Below are positions 52,359 through 62,052 of a DNA stretch of 64,000 nt, one piece after another. This stretch comes from Site-B1 sp963827785. GTDB taxonomy: Bacteria > Bacteroidota > Bacteroidia > Flavobacteriales > Flavobacteriaceae. The first letter of the stretch is position 1. Every line of letters starts with the position of its first letter. The stretch lies in assembly GCA_963827785.1 (NCBI GenBank), contig CAWHCT010000023.1, forward strand, positions 1-64,000. The letters run 5' to 3'. Both the position numbers and the translations under genes were made by a program. Under the pieces are notes generated by a model. That model worked only from the letters and a program-made list of their open reading frames with translations. It made no database searches and was not told the origin of the DNA.

Positions 52359-54491
52359 TTAGTTCTTTACGGTCGCAACTTTTTTTATAGTATAAGATAC
52401 CTTAAGATCATTTAGCACATTGATTGCTTCTTCTATGTATACATCCTGACTTAAACTTTCGTGCCAGCGTTCACGCTTTTCTTTTAAAATGGTATCTGAT
52501 ACAAATTCTTCTTTTTCATAAGGCAAAGAATCAAAAGACAAGTTTGTTTTATAGTCTGTTATCTTATCAAATTTCTCTGCTTCCTGTTCTGAAAGTTCCA
52601 GTCTCTGTTTATATTTCTCGTAATTTAAAGGATGGATATTTTCGTCTCGAATTGTTTTTATCCATTTTGCACTTTCATCAATTAACTTTAACTGTTCGCT
52701 GTTACTCATTCGCTCTTTACTTTTGCTGATCGTGGTGTCATAATCAAAATAACTATCCCATAAAGTAAAATCTACAGCTTCAATTTTGTCCCAAGGCAAT
52801 GGATTTTCCTGATCCTTTTCACCTACATCTATGTAGCTGTATCTGTCCGGAACAACTACATCGCTTTTAACACCTTCAAGTTGAGTAGAACCACCATTTA
52901 TTCTGTAAAACTTTTGTGTTGTCAGTTTTAAAGCTCCCAGATCTCCACTTTTGTTATTTCTGACCATTTTATTGAGGTCTACGATATTTTGAACAGTGCC
53001 TTTGCCATATGTTTGCTTACTTCCAATTACGATTGCACGCTTGTAATCCTGCATAGCAGCAGCAAGTATCTCTGATGCAGAAGCTGATAGTTCATTAACT
53101 AAAATTACTAATGGACCATCCCATGCAATGGATTTATCCCTGTCCTTTAAAACTTCCTTAGGTTCACCGGTAGATTTTATTTGAACTACAGGCCCATCCT
53201 TGATGAATAATCCTGCAATATCAACAACAGTCTGTAAAGATCCTCCGCCATTATTTCTAAGATCAATGACCAGTCCTTGCATGTTTTGCTCTTTAAGTCT
53301 TTCTATTTCTCGCTCCAAATCAGATGCTGCATTTCTGTTTTTGTAATCTTCAAAATCTATATAGAATTTAGGCAGATTGATCACTCCAAATACCTTGTCA
53401 TCCTTTTTCACTATAGAAGATTTTGCGTAAGTTTCTTCCAGTTCAACTACATCCCTTGTAATTGTAATATCCTCAAGGGTACCATCAACTTTTTTGACTG
53501 TTAAGGTAACTTTTGTCCCTTTAGGACCTTTTATGAACTTTATGGCGTTATCCAAACGCATTCCTACTATACTAAGTGGCTGCTCTTCATCTTCCTGCTT
53601 GACTTTTAATATCACATCGCCAACTTCTAACTCATTGCCTCTCCATGCCGGACCACCGGAAATGATCTCATTAACTTTTACCTGATCCATTTTTTTCTGA
53701 AGTCTTGCTCCTATTCCTTCAAAACTACCGGACATTCTCATATCAAACACATCCTTATCTTCAGGAGCAAAATAAAGCGTATGTGGATCAAATTCTTCAA
53801 CAATTGAATTTATGTAGACAGAGAACCAATCTTTTCGTTCAAGATCATCAATAATATCATAATACTCTTCCAAGGAATTCAATGTTAATTTTCTGGCTTC
53901 TTCTTCAATTTCTTTATCCGTCTTAACCTTATAGTTTGGGTCAGCCTCTAATTCCTTTTTTTGTTCTTTTTTTAGGTCATCAAAGTTGGCAATAGTGGCA
54001 TATTTTAATTGTAATCTCCAGCGATCTTTTAATTGCTTCTTGTTTTTGACATATGGCAATTCCTCATAATCAGAGTTAAATTCCTCATTCTCATTAAAGT
54101 CAAATGGAGACGATAATATTTCCTGAAATAAGGCTTCACTTTCTTCCATTCTTTCCTCTAATCTCTGGTATGTTAGATTAAAAAAAGAAATGTCGTAATC
54201 TTTTAATTGATCATCCAATAGTGTCTTATATTGCTCAAATTCGCTTATATCTGATTGGTAAAAGTATCTTTTAAACGGATCTAAATTCTCCATGTAATCT
54301 GAATATACTTCAGCCGAAAACTCATCATTCATGATTTTTGGGTCATAATGGCCTCTTTCCAAAATATAGGTAATAATTTGAACCAGCATTTTATCCTTGT
54401 CAGGATCGTCAAAGGTTTTAGAAGTAAAGCTACAAGACGCGAACGCCAGCAGGATCGTTAACATTAATAAATATAAATTCCTTTTCATCAT
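52359..54491 (-). CDS. C-terminal processing peptidase (Prc/Tsp-type)
   Basis: A 710-residue tail-specific protease, lipoprotein-like at its start (LAFASC, Cys20). After a helical N-terminal domain (about 25-230) come a PDZ domain (about 250-340), the S41 protease domain, and a C-terminal helical domain. Catalytic serine is in ELSASASEILAAAM, with Lys in TYGKGTVQ. It should degrade or process proteins in the periplasm from their C-termini. It is upstream of, and probably transcribed with, the OppC-like gene. Confidence 0.93.
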   Translation of the reverse strand: MMKRNLYLLMLTILLAFASCSFTSKTFDDPDKDKMLVQIITYILERGHYDPKIMNDEFSAEVYSDYMENLDPFKRYFYQSDISEFEQYKTLLDDQLKDYDISFFNLTYQRLEERMEESEALFQEILSSPFDFNENEEFNSDYEELPYVKNKKQLKDRWRLQLKYATIANFDDLKKEQKKELEADPNYKVKTDKEIEEEARKLTLNSLEEYYDIIDDLERKDWFSVYINSIVEEFDPHTLYFAPEDKDVFDMRMSGSFEGIGARLQKKMDQVKVNEIISGGPAWRGNELEVGDVILKVKQEDEEQPLSIVGMRLDNAIKFIKGPKGTKVTLTVKKVDGTLEDITITRDVVELEETYAKSSIVKKDDKVFGVINLPKFYIDFEDYKNRNAASDLEREIERLKEQNMQGLVIDLRNNGGGSLQTVVDIAGLFIKDGPVVQIKSTGEPKEVLKDRDKSIAWDGPLVILVNELSASASEILAAAMQDYKRAIVIGSKQTYGKGTVQNIVDLNKMVRNNKSGDLGALKLTTQKFYRINGGSTQLEGVKSDVVVPDRYSYIDVGEKDQENPLPWDKIEAVDFTLWDSYFDYDTTISKSKERMSNSEQLKLIDESAKWIKTIRDENIHPLNYEKYKQRLELSEQEAEKFDKITDYKTNLSFDSLPYEKEEFVSDTILKEKRERWHESLSQDVYIEEAINVLNDLKVSYTIKKVATVKN

Positions 54492-54639
54492 TCAATTCTT
54501 AGAATATAAATTTTTAACTAAAATAAAGAAAATATTATGCCAAAGATAAGTAATGGTACTAATTTTTTGTTAAACCAACTAAATTAGTTATTTAAGTAGT
54601 ATTTTACTTAATTTAGCACAGCTAAAAGAAATTATAATA

Positions 54640-55416
54640 ATGAGCAAAAAACCCCTTATTTTAGTCACCAATGACGACGGAATAACAGCTCCCGGATTAA
54701 GAACCTTAATTGGTATCATGAATGAAATTGGAGAAGTTATTGTAGTGGCACCCGATAGTCCGCAAAGCGCCATGGGACATGCAGTAACAGTTAATTCTAC
54801 TTTATTCGTTGAATCGATTAAAATTGATGATGGCCCACAAGTTGAGTATAGTTGTTCCGGGACACCTGCAGATTGTGTAAAACTGGCTAAAAATGAAATT
54901 CTAAAACGTTTACCTGATCTATGTGTTTCAGGGATAAATCATGGATCAAATTCGTCAATTAATGTAATCTATTCGGGCACTATGAGTGCTGCAATAGAAG
55001 CAGGTCTCGAAGGTATTCCTGCTATTGGGTTCTCTCTTTTGGACTACAGCTGGAACGCCAATTTTGAATCTACCAAGGATTATATACGCACAATTGCCAA
55101 AAATGTTTTAAAAAATGGCTTACCTGAAGGAGTTGTTTTGAATGTAAATTTTCCAAAATTGGATAAAAAAGACATTAAAGGAATCAAAATATGCCGCCAA
55201 GCAAAAGCTAACTGGAAGGAAGAATTTGATAAACGACAGAATCCGCAAGGGAGAGATTACTATTGGTTAACAGGGAAATTTGTTAATCTGGATCCCGGAA
55301 CAGACACAGACGAATGGGCTTTAAAGAATAAGTATGTTTCCATTGTTCCCGTCCAGGCTGATCTAACGGCCTATAATGTTTTAAAAGATCTTAATAGTTG
55401 GAAATTAAATGATTAG
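54640..55416 (+). CDS. surE: 5'/3'-nucleotidase SurE
   Basis: A 258-residue SurE enzyme that removes phosphate from nucleoside monophosphates. Motifs: ILVTNDDGITAPG (metal Asp pair), APDSPQSAMGHAVTVN, and CVSGINHGSNSSINVIYSGT. Length matches the family. The gene overlaps the next by 8 bp. Confidence 0.95.
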   Translation: MSKKPLILVTNDDGITAPGLRTLIGIMNEIGEVIVVAPDSPQSAMGHAVTVNSTLFVESIKIDDGPQVEYSCSGTPADCVKLAKNEILKRLPDLCVSGINHGSNSSINVIYSGTMSAAIEAGLEGIPAIGFSLLDYSWNANFESTKDYIRTIAKNVLKNGLPEGVVLNVNFPKLDKKDIKGIKICRQAKANWKEEFDKRQNPQGRDYYWLTGKFVNLDPGTDTDEWALKNKYVSIVPVQADLTAYNVLKDLNSWKLND

Positions 55417-55687
55417 AAGAGAAGTCGTAATTGGTTTTATTATTGGCATTTTAGCTAATATTATTGGTATTGTTCTATATATCATCCTATTTTCAAAAGA
55501 AGGAATTGAGGGTACTATAAAATCAGCCGTAAATTTTAACTTTATAGGTAAATTAGTAAGTCTTGGAGCAATTTTAAACTTAATTGTTTTCTTTATTCTG
55601 ATAAAAATGAACCAGGACAACAAGGCAAGAGGTGTGTTATTAGCAACTCTTTTAGCGGCTATAATTGTTATAGTTAATAAAATTTAA
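55409..55687 (+). CDS. Small three-helix membrane protein
   Basis: A 92-residue hydrophobic protein with three membrane helices (VVIGFIIGILANIIGIVLYI, LVSLGAILNLIVFFILI, LLATLLAAIIVIVNK). No family recognised. It overlaps the surE stop and lies 29 bp before lpxB, so it sits within the surE-lpxB operon as seen in flavobacteria. Confidence 0.7.
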   Translation: MIRREVVIGFIIGILANIIGIVLYIILFSKEGIEGTIKSAVNFNFIGKLVSLGAILNLIVFFILIKMNQDNKARGVLLATLLAAIIVIVNKI

Positions 55688-55716
55688 AAATCTGGCACCC
55701 TTATAAATTGTTTTAA

Positions 55717-56832
55717 ATGAAGTATTACATTATTGTCGGCGAAGCTTCCGGCGATTTACATGGATCAAACCTTATGAAAGCTATTCTCAAAATAGATGTG
55801 AATGCTGAATTCAGGTTTTGGGGAGGCGACCTCATGCAAAGTGTGAGTGACAATTTGGTAAAACATTATAAGGACTTAGCCTTTATGGGTTTTTTAGAGG
55901 TTGCCAAAAACCTTAGGGTAATCTTAAAAAATATTTCCTTTTGCAAAGAAGATATAATATCATACAATCCAGACGTTATAATATTTATAGATTATCCGGG
56001 TTTTAATCTTAGAATGGCTAAATGGTCCAGAATAAAGGGTTTTAAAACTCATTTTTATATATCACCGCAAATCTGGGCATGGAAGGAGAACAGGATAAAA
56101 TCCATTAAAAGGGATATCGACAAAATGTATGTCATCCTGCCTTTTGAAAAGGAATTCTATGAGAAAAAACATCATTACCCTGTGGAGTTTGTTGGCCACC
56201 CTTTAATAGATGCTATTTCTGACAGATCTCAGATTAGTGAAGCAGATTTTAGAACTGAAAACGATTTGAATGATAAACCAATCATAGCCCTTCTGCCGGG
56301 AAGCAGAAAGCAGGAAATAAAAAAAATGCTGGCAGTCATGCTGGCTGTAATTAATGATTTTAAGGGATATCAATTTGTAATAGCAGGTGCACCAAGTCAG
56401 GATCTGTCATTTTATAAACCCTTCATAAAAAAATTAAATGTTGGTTTTGTAGCTAATAGAACATATGACCTGTTAAGTGTATCAACTGCCGCTTTAGTGA
56501 CGTCTGGAACGGCAACTTTGGAAACAGCCTTATTCAAGGTTCCTCAGGTAGTATGCTATAAAGGAAGCTGGTTCTCATATCAAATTGGCAAACGACTAGT
56601 AAACCTGGATTATATTTCTTTGGTCAATTTAATTATGGACAAACCAGTGGTCAAGGAACTTATCCAAAATGAATTCAACAAGAAAAACCTTAAAAAAGAA
56701 TTGAATATTATTCTTGACAAGGATGAGCGTGTTAAATTCTTTACTAATTACTACGAGCTGGAAAAAAAACTGGGTGGTAAAGGAGCCAGCCAAAAAACTG
56801 CTGAATTAATCTTTAATTCAATAAATGAATAA
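55717..56832 (+). CDS. lpxB: Lipid-A-disaccharide synthase LpxB
   Basis: A 371-residue glycosyltransferase (GT-B, GT19) that joins UDP-diacylglucosamine and lipid X. Motifs: YIIVGEASGDLHGSNLM at the start, the FRFWGGDLMQ segment, IDYPGFNLRMAKW, PQIWAWKENRI, ALLPGSRKQEI and SGTATLETALF. It overlaps the next gene by 8 bp. Confidence 0.95.
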   Translation: MKYYIIVGEASGDLHGSNLMKAILKIDVNAEFRFWGGDLMQSVSDNLVKHYKDLAFMGFLEVAKNLRVILKNISFCKEDIISYNPDVIIFIDYPGFNLRMAKWSRIKGFKTHFYISPQIWAWKENRIKSIKRDIDKMYVILPFEKEFYEKKHHYPVEFVGHPLIDAISDRSQISEADFRTENDLNDKPIIALLPGSRKQEIKKMLAVMLAVINDFKGYQFVIAGAPSQDLSFYKPFIKKLNVGFVANRTYDLLSVSTAALVTSGTATLETALFKVPQVVCYKGSWFSYQIGKRLVNLDYISLVNLIMDKPVVKELIQNEFNKKNLKKELNIILDKDERVKFFTNYYELEKKLGGKGASQKTAELIFNSINE

Positions 56833-57370
56833 ATTGCCCATAAATCGATTTCTTTTAGTTCTGGTTTTAATACTTGGTATTTCGTCATGCCGATCGAAAA
56901 AAGGAGTCATTACAAAAAAAAGCAAAGCTTCAAAAACTAAGAATGAGGTTAAAATTGCAAATCGACCTGATAATACCAATTACTCGTTAGTGGCAGATGA
57001 TGTTATTGAAAATGCCAAACAATTCAACGGGGTTCGTTACAAATATGGTGGTACCACTAAAAAGGGAATGGACTGTTCCGGACTGGTATATACGGCTTTT
57101 AAAAAGGAGGATATTCACGTGCCAAGAACCACCAAAAAACTAAAAATTTATGGCAATTGGGTGGATATAAATGAAGTGCAAAAAGGCGATCTTCTTTTTT
57201 TTGCTACTAAAAAGAACAGTAAAAAAGTTAATCATGTTGGAATTGTCACCGATTCCAGAATTGGTAATGTGGAATTCATTCACGCAAGTACCAGTAATGG
57301 CGTGATGATCTCTAATCTTGCCGAACGGTACTGGTATTTTGCCTTTGTCCAGGCGCGTAGAGTTTTGTAA
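56825..57370 (+). CDS. NlpC/P60 (C40) family lipoprotein
   Basis: A 181-residue lipoprotein (lipobox LGISSC, Cys22, followed by RSKKG) with a C-terminal NlpC/P60 domain. The catalytic residues are Cys84 (GMDCSG), His137 (NHVGIV) and a further polar residue after FIHAS. These peptidases cut peptidoglycan stem peptides. A basic, Lys/Ser-rich linker (about 23-55) links the lipid anchor to the domain. It belongs to the surE-lpxB group. Confidence 0.9.
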   Translation: MNKLPINRFLLVLVLILGISSCRSKKGVITKKSKASKTKNEVKIANRPDNTNYSLVADDVIENAKQFNGVRYKYGGTTKKGMDCSGLVYTAFKKEDIHVPRTTKKLKIYGNWVDINEVQKGDLLFFATKKNSKKVNHVGIVTDSRIGNVEFIHASTSNGVMISNLAERYWYFAFVQARRVL

Positions 57371-57389
57371 AATTTTTTATATTGCTGCA

Positions 57390-59426
57390 ATGCAGTGGTT
57401 TAAGTTTGTAATAATTAAGTTAACTTTTTTCCTGGTATTGGGAATTCTTTTGGGTTATTATCTAAATATATCCCTGATTTTTTCTATTATCTCAAGTTTG
57501 ATTTCTGCCGTTTGTTTAACCTTAATATTTATTCTGAATAGGTTTAGCTTCAAATTAAAGATTCCATTTGGGGTACTTACATATTTAACCTTTATATGTG
57601 TTGGAATGTTAACTGTGGGTATTCATAATCCAAAGAATCAAATCAATCATTACACAAATCAACTTGGTAATAAATTGGATTCTGATTTAGGAATTATGTT
57701 TGTTGTGAAGGAAGTTCTAAAACCAGGAATTTACTATGACAAATATGTGATTGAATTTAAAAAGGTGAATGGAAAGAAAGTAACCGGAAAATCACTTTTG
57801 AACATTCAAAATGACAGCACAATTAGTCCATTGAATGTAGATAATATTGTGTATACCAAAACCGCATTAAAAGATCTTATTCCACCTCTAAATCCGAATC
57901 AGTTTAACTACAAAGATTATTTAGAAAAGCAGCACATTTATCATCAAATATTGATTAAGAATGATGAATTTCTGGTTTTGGACAAATCCAGGAGATCTAT
58001 TTTTGGGTTTGCCTCCAATCTTAGAGAAACAATTAACAAAAAACTAAAACCATATAGTTTTAAGCCCGATGAACTTGCAATAATCAATGCTCTGCTTCTA
58101 GGGCAAAGAAAAGATGTTTCGGAAGAAACCTATAATAATTACGCCAATGCAGGTGCCATACATATTCTGGCAGTTTCCGGCTTGCATGTTGGTATCATTT
58201 TGCTGATTCTAAACTTTTTACTCAGACCAATTGAACGTGTAAAGTATGGTCTATATATCAAAACTATTTTGATACTCATCCTTTTATGGTGCTTTGCCAT
58301 TGTAGCAGGTCTTTCTCCTTCTGTGATGCGTGCAGTAACAATGTTCAGTATTGTAGCTATCGGATTGAATTTTAAAAGGGCCACCAATATCTACAATACA
58401 CTGGCAATATCTATGTTCATTTTATTGCTTTTTAAACCCTCTTTTTTATTTGAAGTAGGTTTTCAACTTAGTTATTTAGCCGTTTTTTCAATAGTCTGGA
58501 TTCATCCATTGCTTTTTAAACTATGGATCCCAAAGCTTCTTGCAGTAAAAAAGCTTTGGGAAATATTTACTGTTACTATTGCTGCTCAATTTGGAGTTTT
58601 CCCTGTCAGCTTATATTATTTTCATCAGTTTCCTGGCTTATTTTTTATTTCCAATTTGGCGATCATTCCTTTTTTAGGGGCTATTCTGGGATTAGGCATC
58701 TTAGTTATTGTACTTGCATTAATGAATATATTGCCTCAGTTTTTTGCTGCTTCATTTGGAAGCATTATAGGTTTTATGAATGATTTCGTTGGTTTTATTT
58801 CAAGACAGGAAGAATTTTTATTTAAGCACATCTCCTTTGGAATACTTTTCGTTGTTTCAAGTTATCTATTGATAATAGCTTTGGTAAAGCTATATCAGAA
58901 AAGATCATATAACTCTGTAATTTTTGCCTTAACAGGTATTGCAATTTTTATAAGTGTTTTAATATTCAATAAATATGAAAATGCTACCAATCAATTCCTC
59001 ATCTTCCATAAAAGTCGGTTTAGTTTAATTGGTATTAAGGATAACAGAGATTTGACCTTACATCATAATTTAAAAAATGATAGCATTACCGATGAAAAAT
59101 TATTGATAAATTATAAGATTGGTAATTCCATAAAAAACATAGAGCAAGATTCCATAAAGTCTCTTTATAAAATAAATGAAAAACTGATTTTAGTTGTTGA
59201 TAGCTTAGGTGTTTATAAAACCTCTTTTAAACCCGATTATGTATTGCTTAGGAATTCTCCGAAAATAAATTTAAACCGGTTGACAGACCATTTGCAGCCA
59301 AGAATGATCATTGCCGATGGAAGTAATTATAAAAGTTACGAGAAACGTTGGTCAGAAACTTGCGTAAAAAAAGAAATCCCTTTTCACCAAACCAGTAAAA
59401 AGGGAGCTTTTATAATTGATTTCTAA
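57390..59426 (+). CDS. ComEC/Rec2-type competence protein, lacking MBL domain
   Basis: I choose ATG 57390 (678 residues), which begins with a short N-terminus and a membrane helix; the frame upstream overlaps the lipoprotein gene. The protein has about ten helices and the SGLHVGIILLIL motif of the Competence domain (around residue 260). Bacillus-type ComEC ends in a metallo-beta-lactamase-like domain with an HxHxDH motif; here the last 150 residues are soluble and show no such motif. It would form a DNA-uptake channel in the inner membrane, although a role in DNA uptake is not shown in most Bacteroidota. Confidence 0.83.
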   Translation: MQWFKFVIIKLTFFLVLGILLGYYLNISLIFSIISSLISAVCLTLIFILNRFSFKLKIPFGVLTYLTFICVGMLTVGIHNPKNQINHYTNQLGNKLDSDLGIMFVVKEVLKPGIYYDKYVIEFKKVNGKKVTGKSLLNIQNDSTISPLNVDNIVYTKTALKDLIPPLNPNQFNYKDYLEKQHIYHQILIKNDEFLVLDKSRRSIFGFASNLRETINKKLKPYSFKPDELAIINALLLGQRKDVSEETYNNYANAGAIHILAVSGLHVGIILLILNFLLRPIERVKYGLYIKTILILILLWCFAIVAGLSPSVMRAVTMFSIVAIGLNFKRATNIYNTLAISMFILLLFKPSFLFEVGFQLSYLAVFSIVWIHPLLFKLWIPKLLAVKKLWEIFTVTIAAQFGVFPVSLYYFHQFPGLFFISNLAIIPFLGAILGLGILVIVLALMNILPQFFAASFGSIIGFMNDFVGFISRQEEFLFKHISFGILFVVSSYLLIIALVKLYQKRSYNSVIFALTGIAIFISVLIFNKYENATNQFLIFHKSRFSLIGIKDNRDLTLHHNLKNDSITDEKLLINYKIGNSIKNIEQDSIKSLYKINEKLILVVDSLGVYKTSFKPDYVLLRNSPKINLNRLTDHLQPRMIIADGSNYKSYEKRWSETCVKKEIPFHQTSKKGAFIIDF

Positions 59427-59430
59427 ATAC

Positions 59431-59970
59431 CTAGTTAAATGAAGGTTTAAAAGCTTCGTAATAGTTCTTAAATTCTTCCTGGCTTTTTATAGTAAGGTGT
59501 TCATCCTTTTGGAACATTTTTAGATACAACTCCAGTTGCTGCGGCGATTGATAGCCTTTAACTTGTGTGATCAGTTCTTTATTCTCATTTAAAAACACCA
59601 TTGTTGGGTAAGCATTTACTCCAAAGTATCTGGATAACTGGTGGGAAGAATTACGTCTGTTCGCCTTTGTTGCATCATACTGAGGATTAGTAAACTCTTT
59701 GCCATTAAAACTGACAGATGCATTGCCTTCAGCATTAAATTTTACGGCGTAATAATTAGCATTGATAAATGACGATACATCTTTATTCTTAAATGTGTTT
59801 TTATCCAGTAATTTACATGGCCCACACCAATTGGTGTAAAAATCCATAATGATCTTTCTAGGGTCTTTTTGTTGTAACTCAACGGCCTCCTCTAATGTCA
59901 GCCAATTGATTTCCTGTGCATTTGTATTCAATGCAAAAAGTAGAAGGGCAATTAATACTATTTTTCTCAT
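59431..59970 (-). CDS. Exported thioredoxin-family protein
   Basis: A 179-residue protein with a signal peptide (about 18 residues, ending NTNA before Q) and a thioredoxin-like domain. The active site NWCGPCK gives Cys49 and Cys52. Downstream, AYPTMVFLNENKEL carries the cis-Pro. It likely reduces or maintains disulfides in the periplasm. It ends 4 bp from the convergent ComEC gene. Confidence 0.88.
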   Translation of the reverse strand: MRKIVLIALLLFALNTNAQEINWLTLEEAVELQQKDPRKIIMDFYTNWCGPCKLLDKNTFKNKDVSSFINANYYAVKFNAEGNASVSFNGKEFTNPQYDATKANRRNSSHQLSRYFGVNAYPTMVFLNENKELITQVKGYQSPQQLELYLKMFQKDEHLTIKSQEEFKNYYEAFKPSFN

Positions 59971-60030
59971 AACCTAATAAGTCGATTTAATTCTGTAAAC
60001 ATAACATGCAAAAAGCAAGCCATAAGTAAT

Positions 60031-62046
60031 CTAAGTTACACCATGCATTAATTTTTTTAATACCGGATTCATCAATAACGCGATTATTCCAATAATTATT
60101 GGCACAAAGGTGAAAATCATGAAGAAAGTCGAAATATCATATTGGGCTGTAATATCATCTATCATGGCCCCCATTTTTCCTGATGTTTTATTTCCAATAG
60201 CCAGAGCTAGATACCATACACCAAACATAAAGGCTATCATTCTTGGTGGCACCAATTTGCTTACATAACTCAATCCAACAGGAGATACACAAAGCTCACC
60301 TAAAGTATGAAACAGATAAGCAAAAATCAACCACACCATGCTTATCGAAGCAGTCTTCGCTCCTTGTGGTATTCCAGCAGAACCAAAAGCTAAAAAGGCA
60401 AAACCAATTCCCAGGAAAAACAAGCCTATGGCATATTTATGTGCAGGCTTAGGATTGTATTTGCTTTCCCACCATTTTGAAAACAGTGGTGCAAAGGCTA
60501 TAATGAATAAAGAATTTAAAATTAAAAACCATGTTGCCGGAATTTGAATTTCATTTTCTTTTTTCTGAATAATTGTCGCTTCAATTCTATTTGGAATATT
60601 CTTAGATTGCTCTTGAGTTAAATATTTAAAGTTGACTCCCTTTTTGTCAATATCAATAATTGAAATCTTATCATTACCCACAAAATCTGATGAAGATCTT
60701 ATGACTGTTGTAGCTGTTGCTATAATCGCATCCTGAGGTATTTCTTCATCAACAATTAATATATTCGATTTAGCTCCTTCATCATTTGAAAGTTGATAAG
60801 TTGGATAGCTTATCTCGTAGGAATAAGTATTAAAATTGTTGTTGATCTTCCAAATGACAATTCCCCAGATCAGGATAAAACTGAAACCGAGGATCAAATT
60901 GGAAATCAAATATTTCTTAAAGGTTTGCTTGAATAACAAGAACAACACCCAGGTAATTATTGCAATCGGAACCACAGTTATAACGACGTCTACAATATTA
61001 AAGATCAATGCTGAATCACCCGATAAGATCCTATTTGTATAATCCTTGGCAAAAATACTCATGGAGCCTCCTGCCTGTTCAAAAGATGCCCAAAAGAAAA
61101 TAATAAAGAATGCAAAAACCACCACAGCTATCATTTTGTCTCTGGTTATTTTGCTGTATCTCACAATTCTTGAGCCCAACAGATAAACGAATAAAATAAG
61201 TGTGATCAAAATTGAATGCCCGGAATAATCAGTTTCACCAAACTTTAAAAAATTATAATTGATGATCTTCGATAATGGATCATTTATGATCCATATTAAT
61301 CCGGAAGCTGCAACGACAACAATTAGAAGTTTATCGATTGACGTAAACGGATTTAATTTATCTTCAATTTTTGTATGATCATCCGTTTCTATTGTTTTAT
61401 CCTCTTTATTTGGTTTTTTCCCTTTTTCTCCAAAAATTCCCTGTGCCAGAGTAAATTGAAGCAAGCCCAAAAGCATGAAGATTCCTGCTAGACCGAAACC
61501 CCAACTCCAACCGAGTATCTCGCCTAGATAACCGCATAACATGATTCCTAAAAAAGCTCCGGCATTAACTCCCATGTAAAAAATAGTATAGGCACCATCT
61601 TTCTTCTTGGGAAAATCTTCATAAAGAATGGAGATGAACGAACTCATGTTAGGCTTAAAAAACCCGGTACCCACAACTAAAAGAAACAATCCTAAATATA
61701 GAAAGAATGGAATGTTCTCTATCGCCATGCTTGCATGACCAAAGGTCATTATTAAAGCTCCTATTATGATGGCTTTTCTGTTTCCTAAGTATTTATCGGC
61801 AAGTGTTCCACCAATTATCGGTGTTAAATACAGCAATGCCAGATAAGTTCCATATAATGCCAATGCATTTTCGCGAGGCCAGTCCCAACCACCAATTCCA
61901 AAGGAACTTACTAAAAACAAAACCAATAAAGCACGCATCCCGTAAAAGGAAAACCGTTCCCACATCTCGGTAAAGAACAGAACAAATAATCCTGCCGGAT
62001 GACCTAATACCTGGGTTTCAAAGAATTCGTTGGAAGATTCCTTCAT
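60031..62046 (-). CDS. POT/PTR-family peptide transporter
   Basis: A 671-residue proton-coupled oligopeptide transporter. The POT signature is EMWERFSFYGMRALLVLFL, followed by 14 or so helices, ADKYLGNRKAIIIG between helices 2 and 3, and PNMSSFISILY. It is longer than the usual 450-500 residues because of a loop of about 100 residues (after about residue 400, YEISYPTYQLSNDEGAK...) between membrane segments, which is probably periplasmic. It follows another POT gene with a 6-bp gap. Confidence 0.9.
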   Translation of the reverse strand: MKESSNEFFETQVLGHPAGLFVLFFTEMWERFSFYGMRALLVLFLVSSFGIGGWDWPRENALALYGTYLALLYLTPIIGGTLADKYLGNRKAIIIGALIMTFGHASMAIENIPFFLYLGLFLLVVGTGFFKPNMSSFISILYEDFPKKKDGAYTIFYMGVNAGAFLGIMLCGYLGEILGWSWGFGLAGIFMLLGLLQFTLAQGIFGEKGKKPNKEDKTIETDDHTKIEDKLNPFTSIDKLLIVVVAASGLIWIINDPLSKIINYNFLKFGETDYSGHSILITLILFVYLLGSRIVRYSKITRDKMIAVVVFAFFIIFFWASFEQAGGSMSIFAKDYTNRILSGDSALIFNIVDVVITVVPIAIITWVLFLLFKQTFKKYLISNLILGFSFILIWGIVIWKINNNFNTYSYEISYPTYQLSNDEGAKSNILIVDEEIPQDAIIATATTVIRSSSDFVGNDKISIIDIDKKGVNFKYLTQEQSKNIPNRIEATIIQKKENEIQIPATWFLILNSLFIIAFAPLFSKWWESKYNPKPAHKYAIGLFFLGIGFAFLAFGSAGIPQGAKTASISMVWLIFAYLFHTLGELCVSPVGLSYVSKLVPPRMIAFMFGVWYLALAIGNKTSGKMGAMIDDITAQYDISTFFMIFTFVPIIIGIIALLMNPVLKKLMHGVT

Positions 62047-62052
62047 ACTTAA

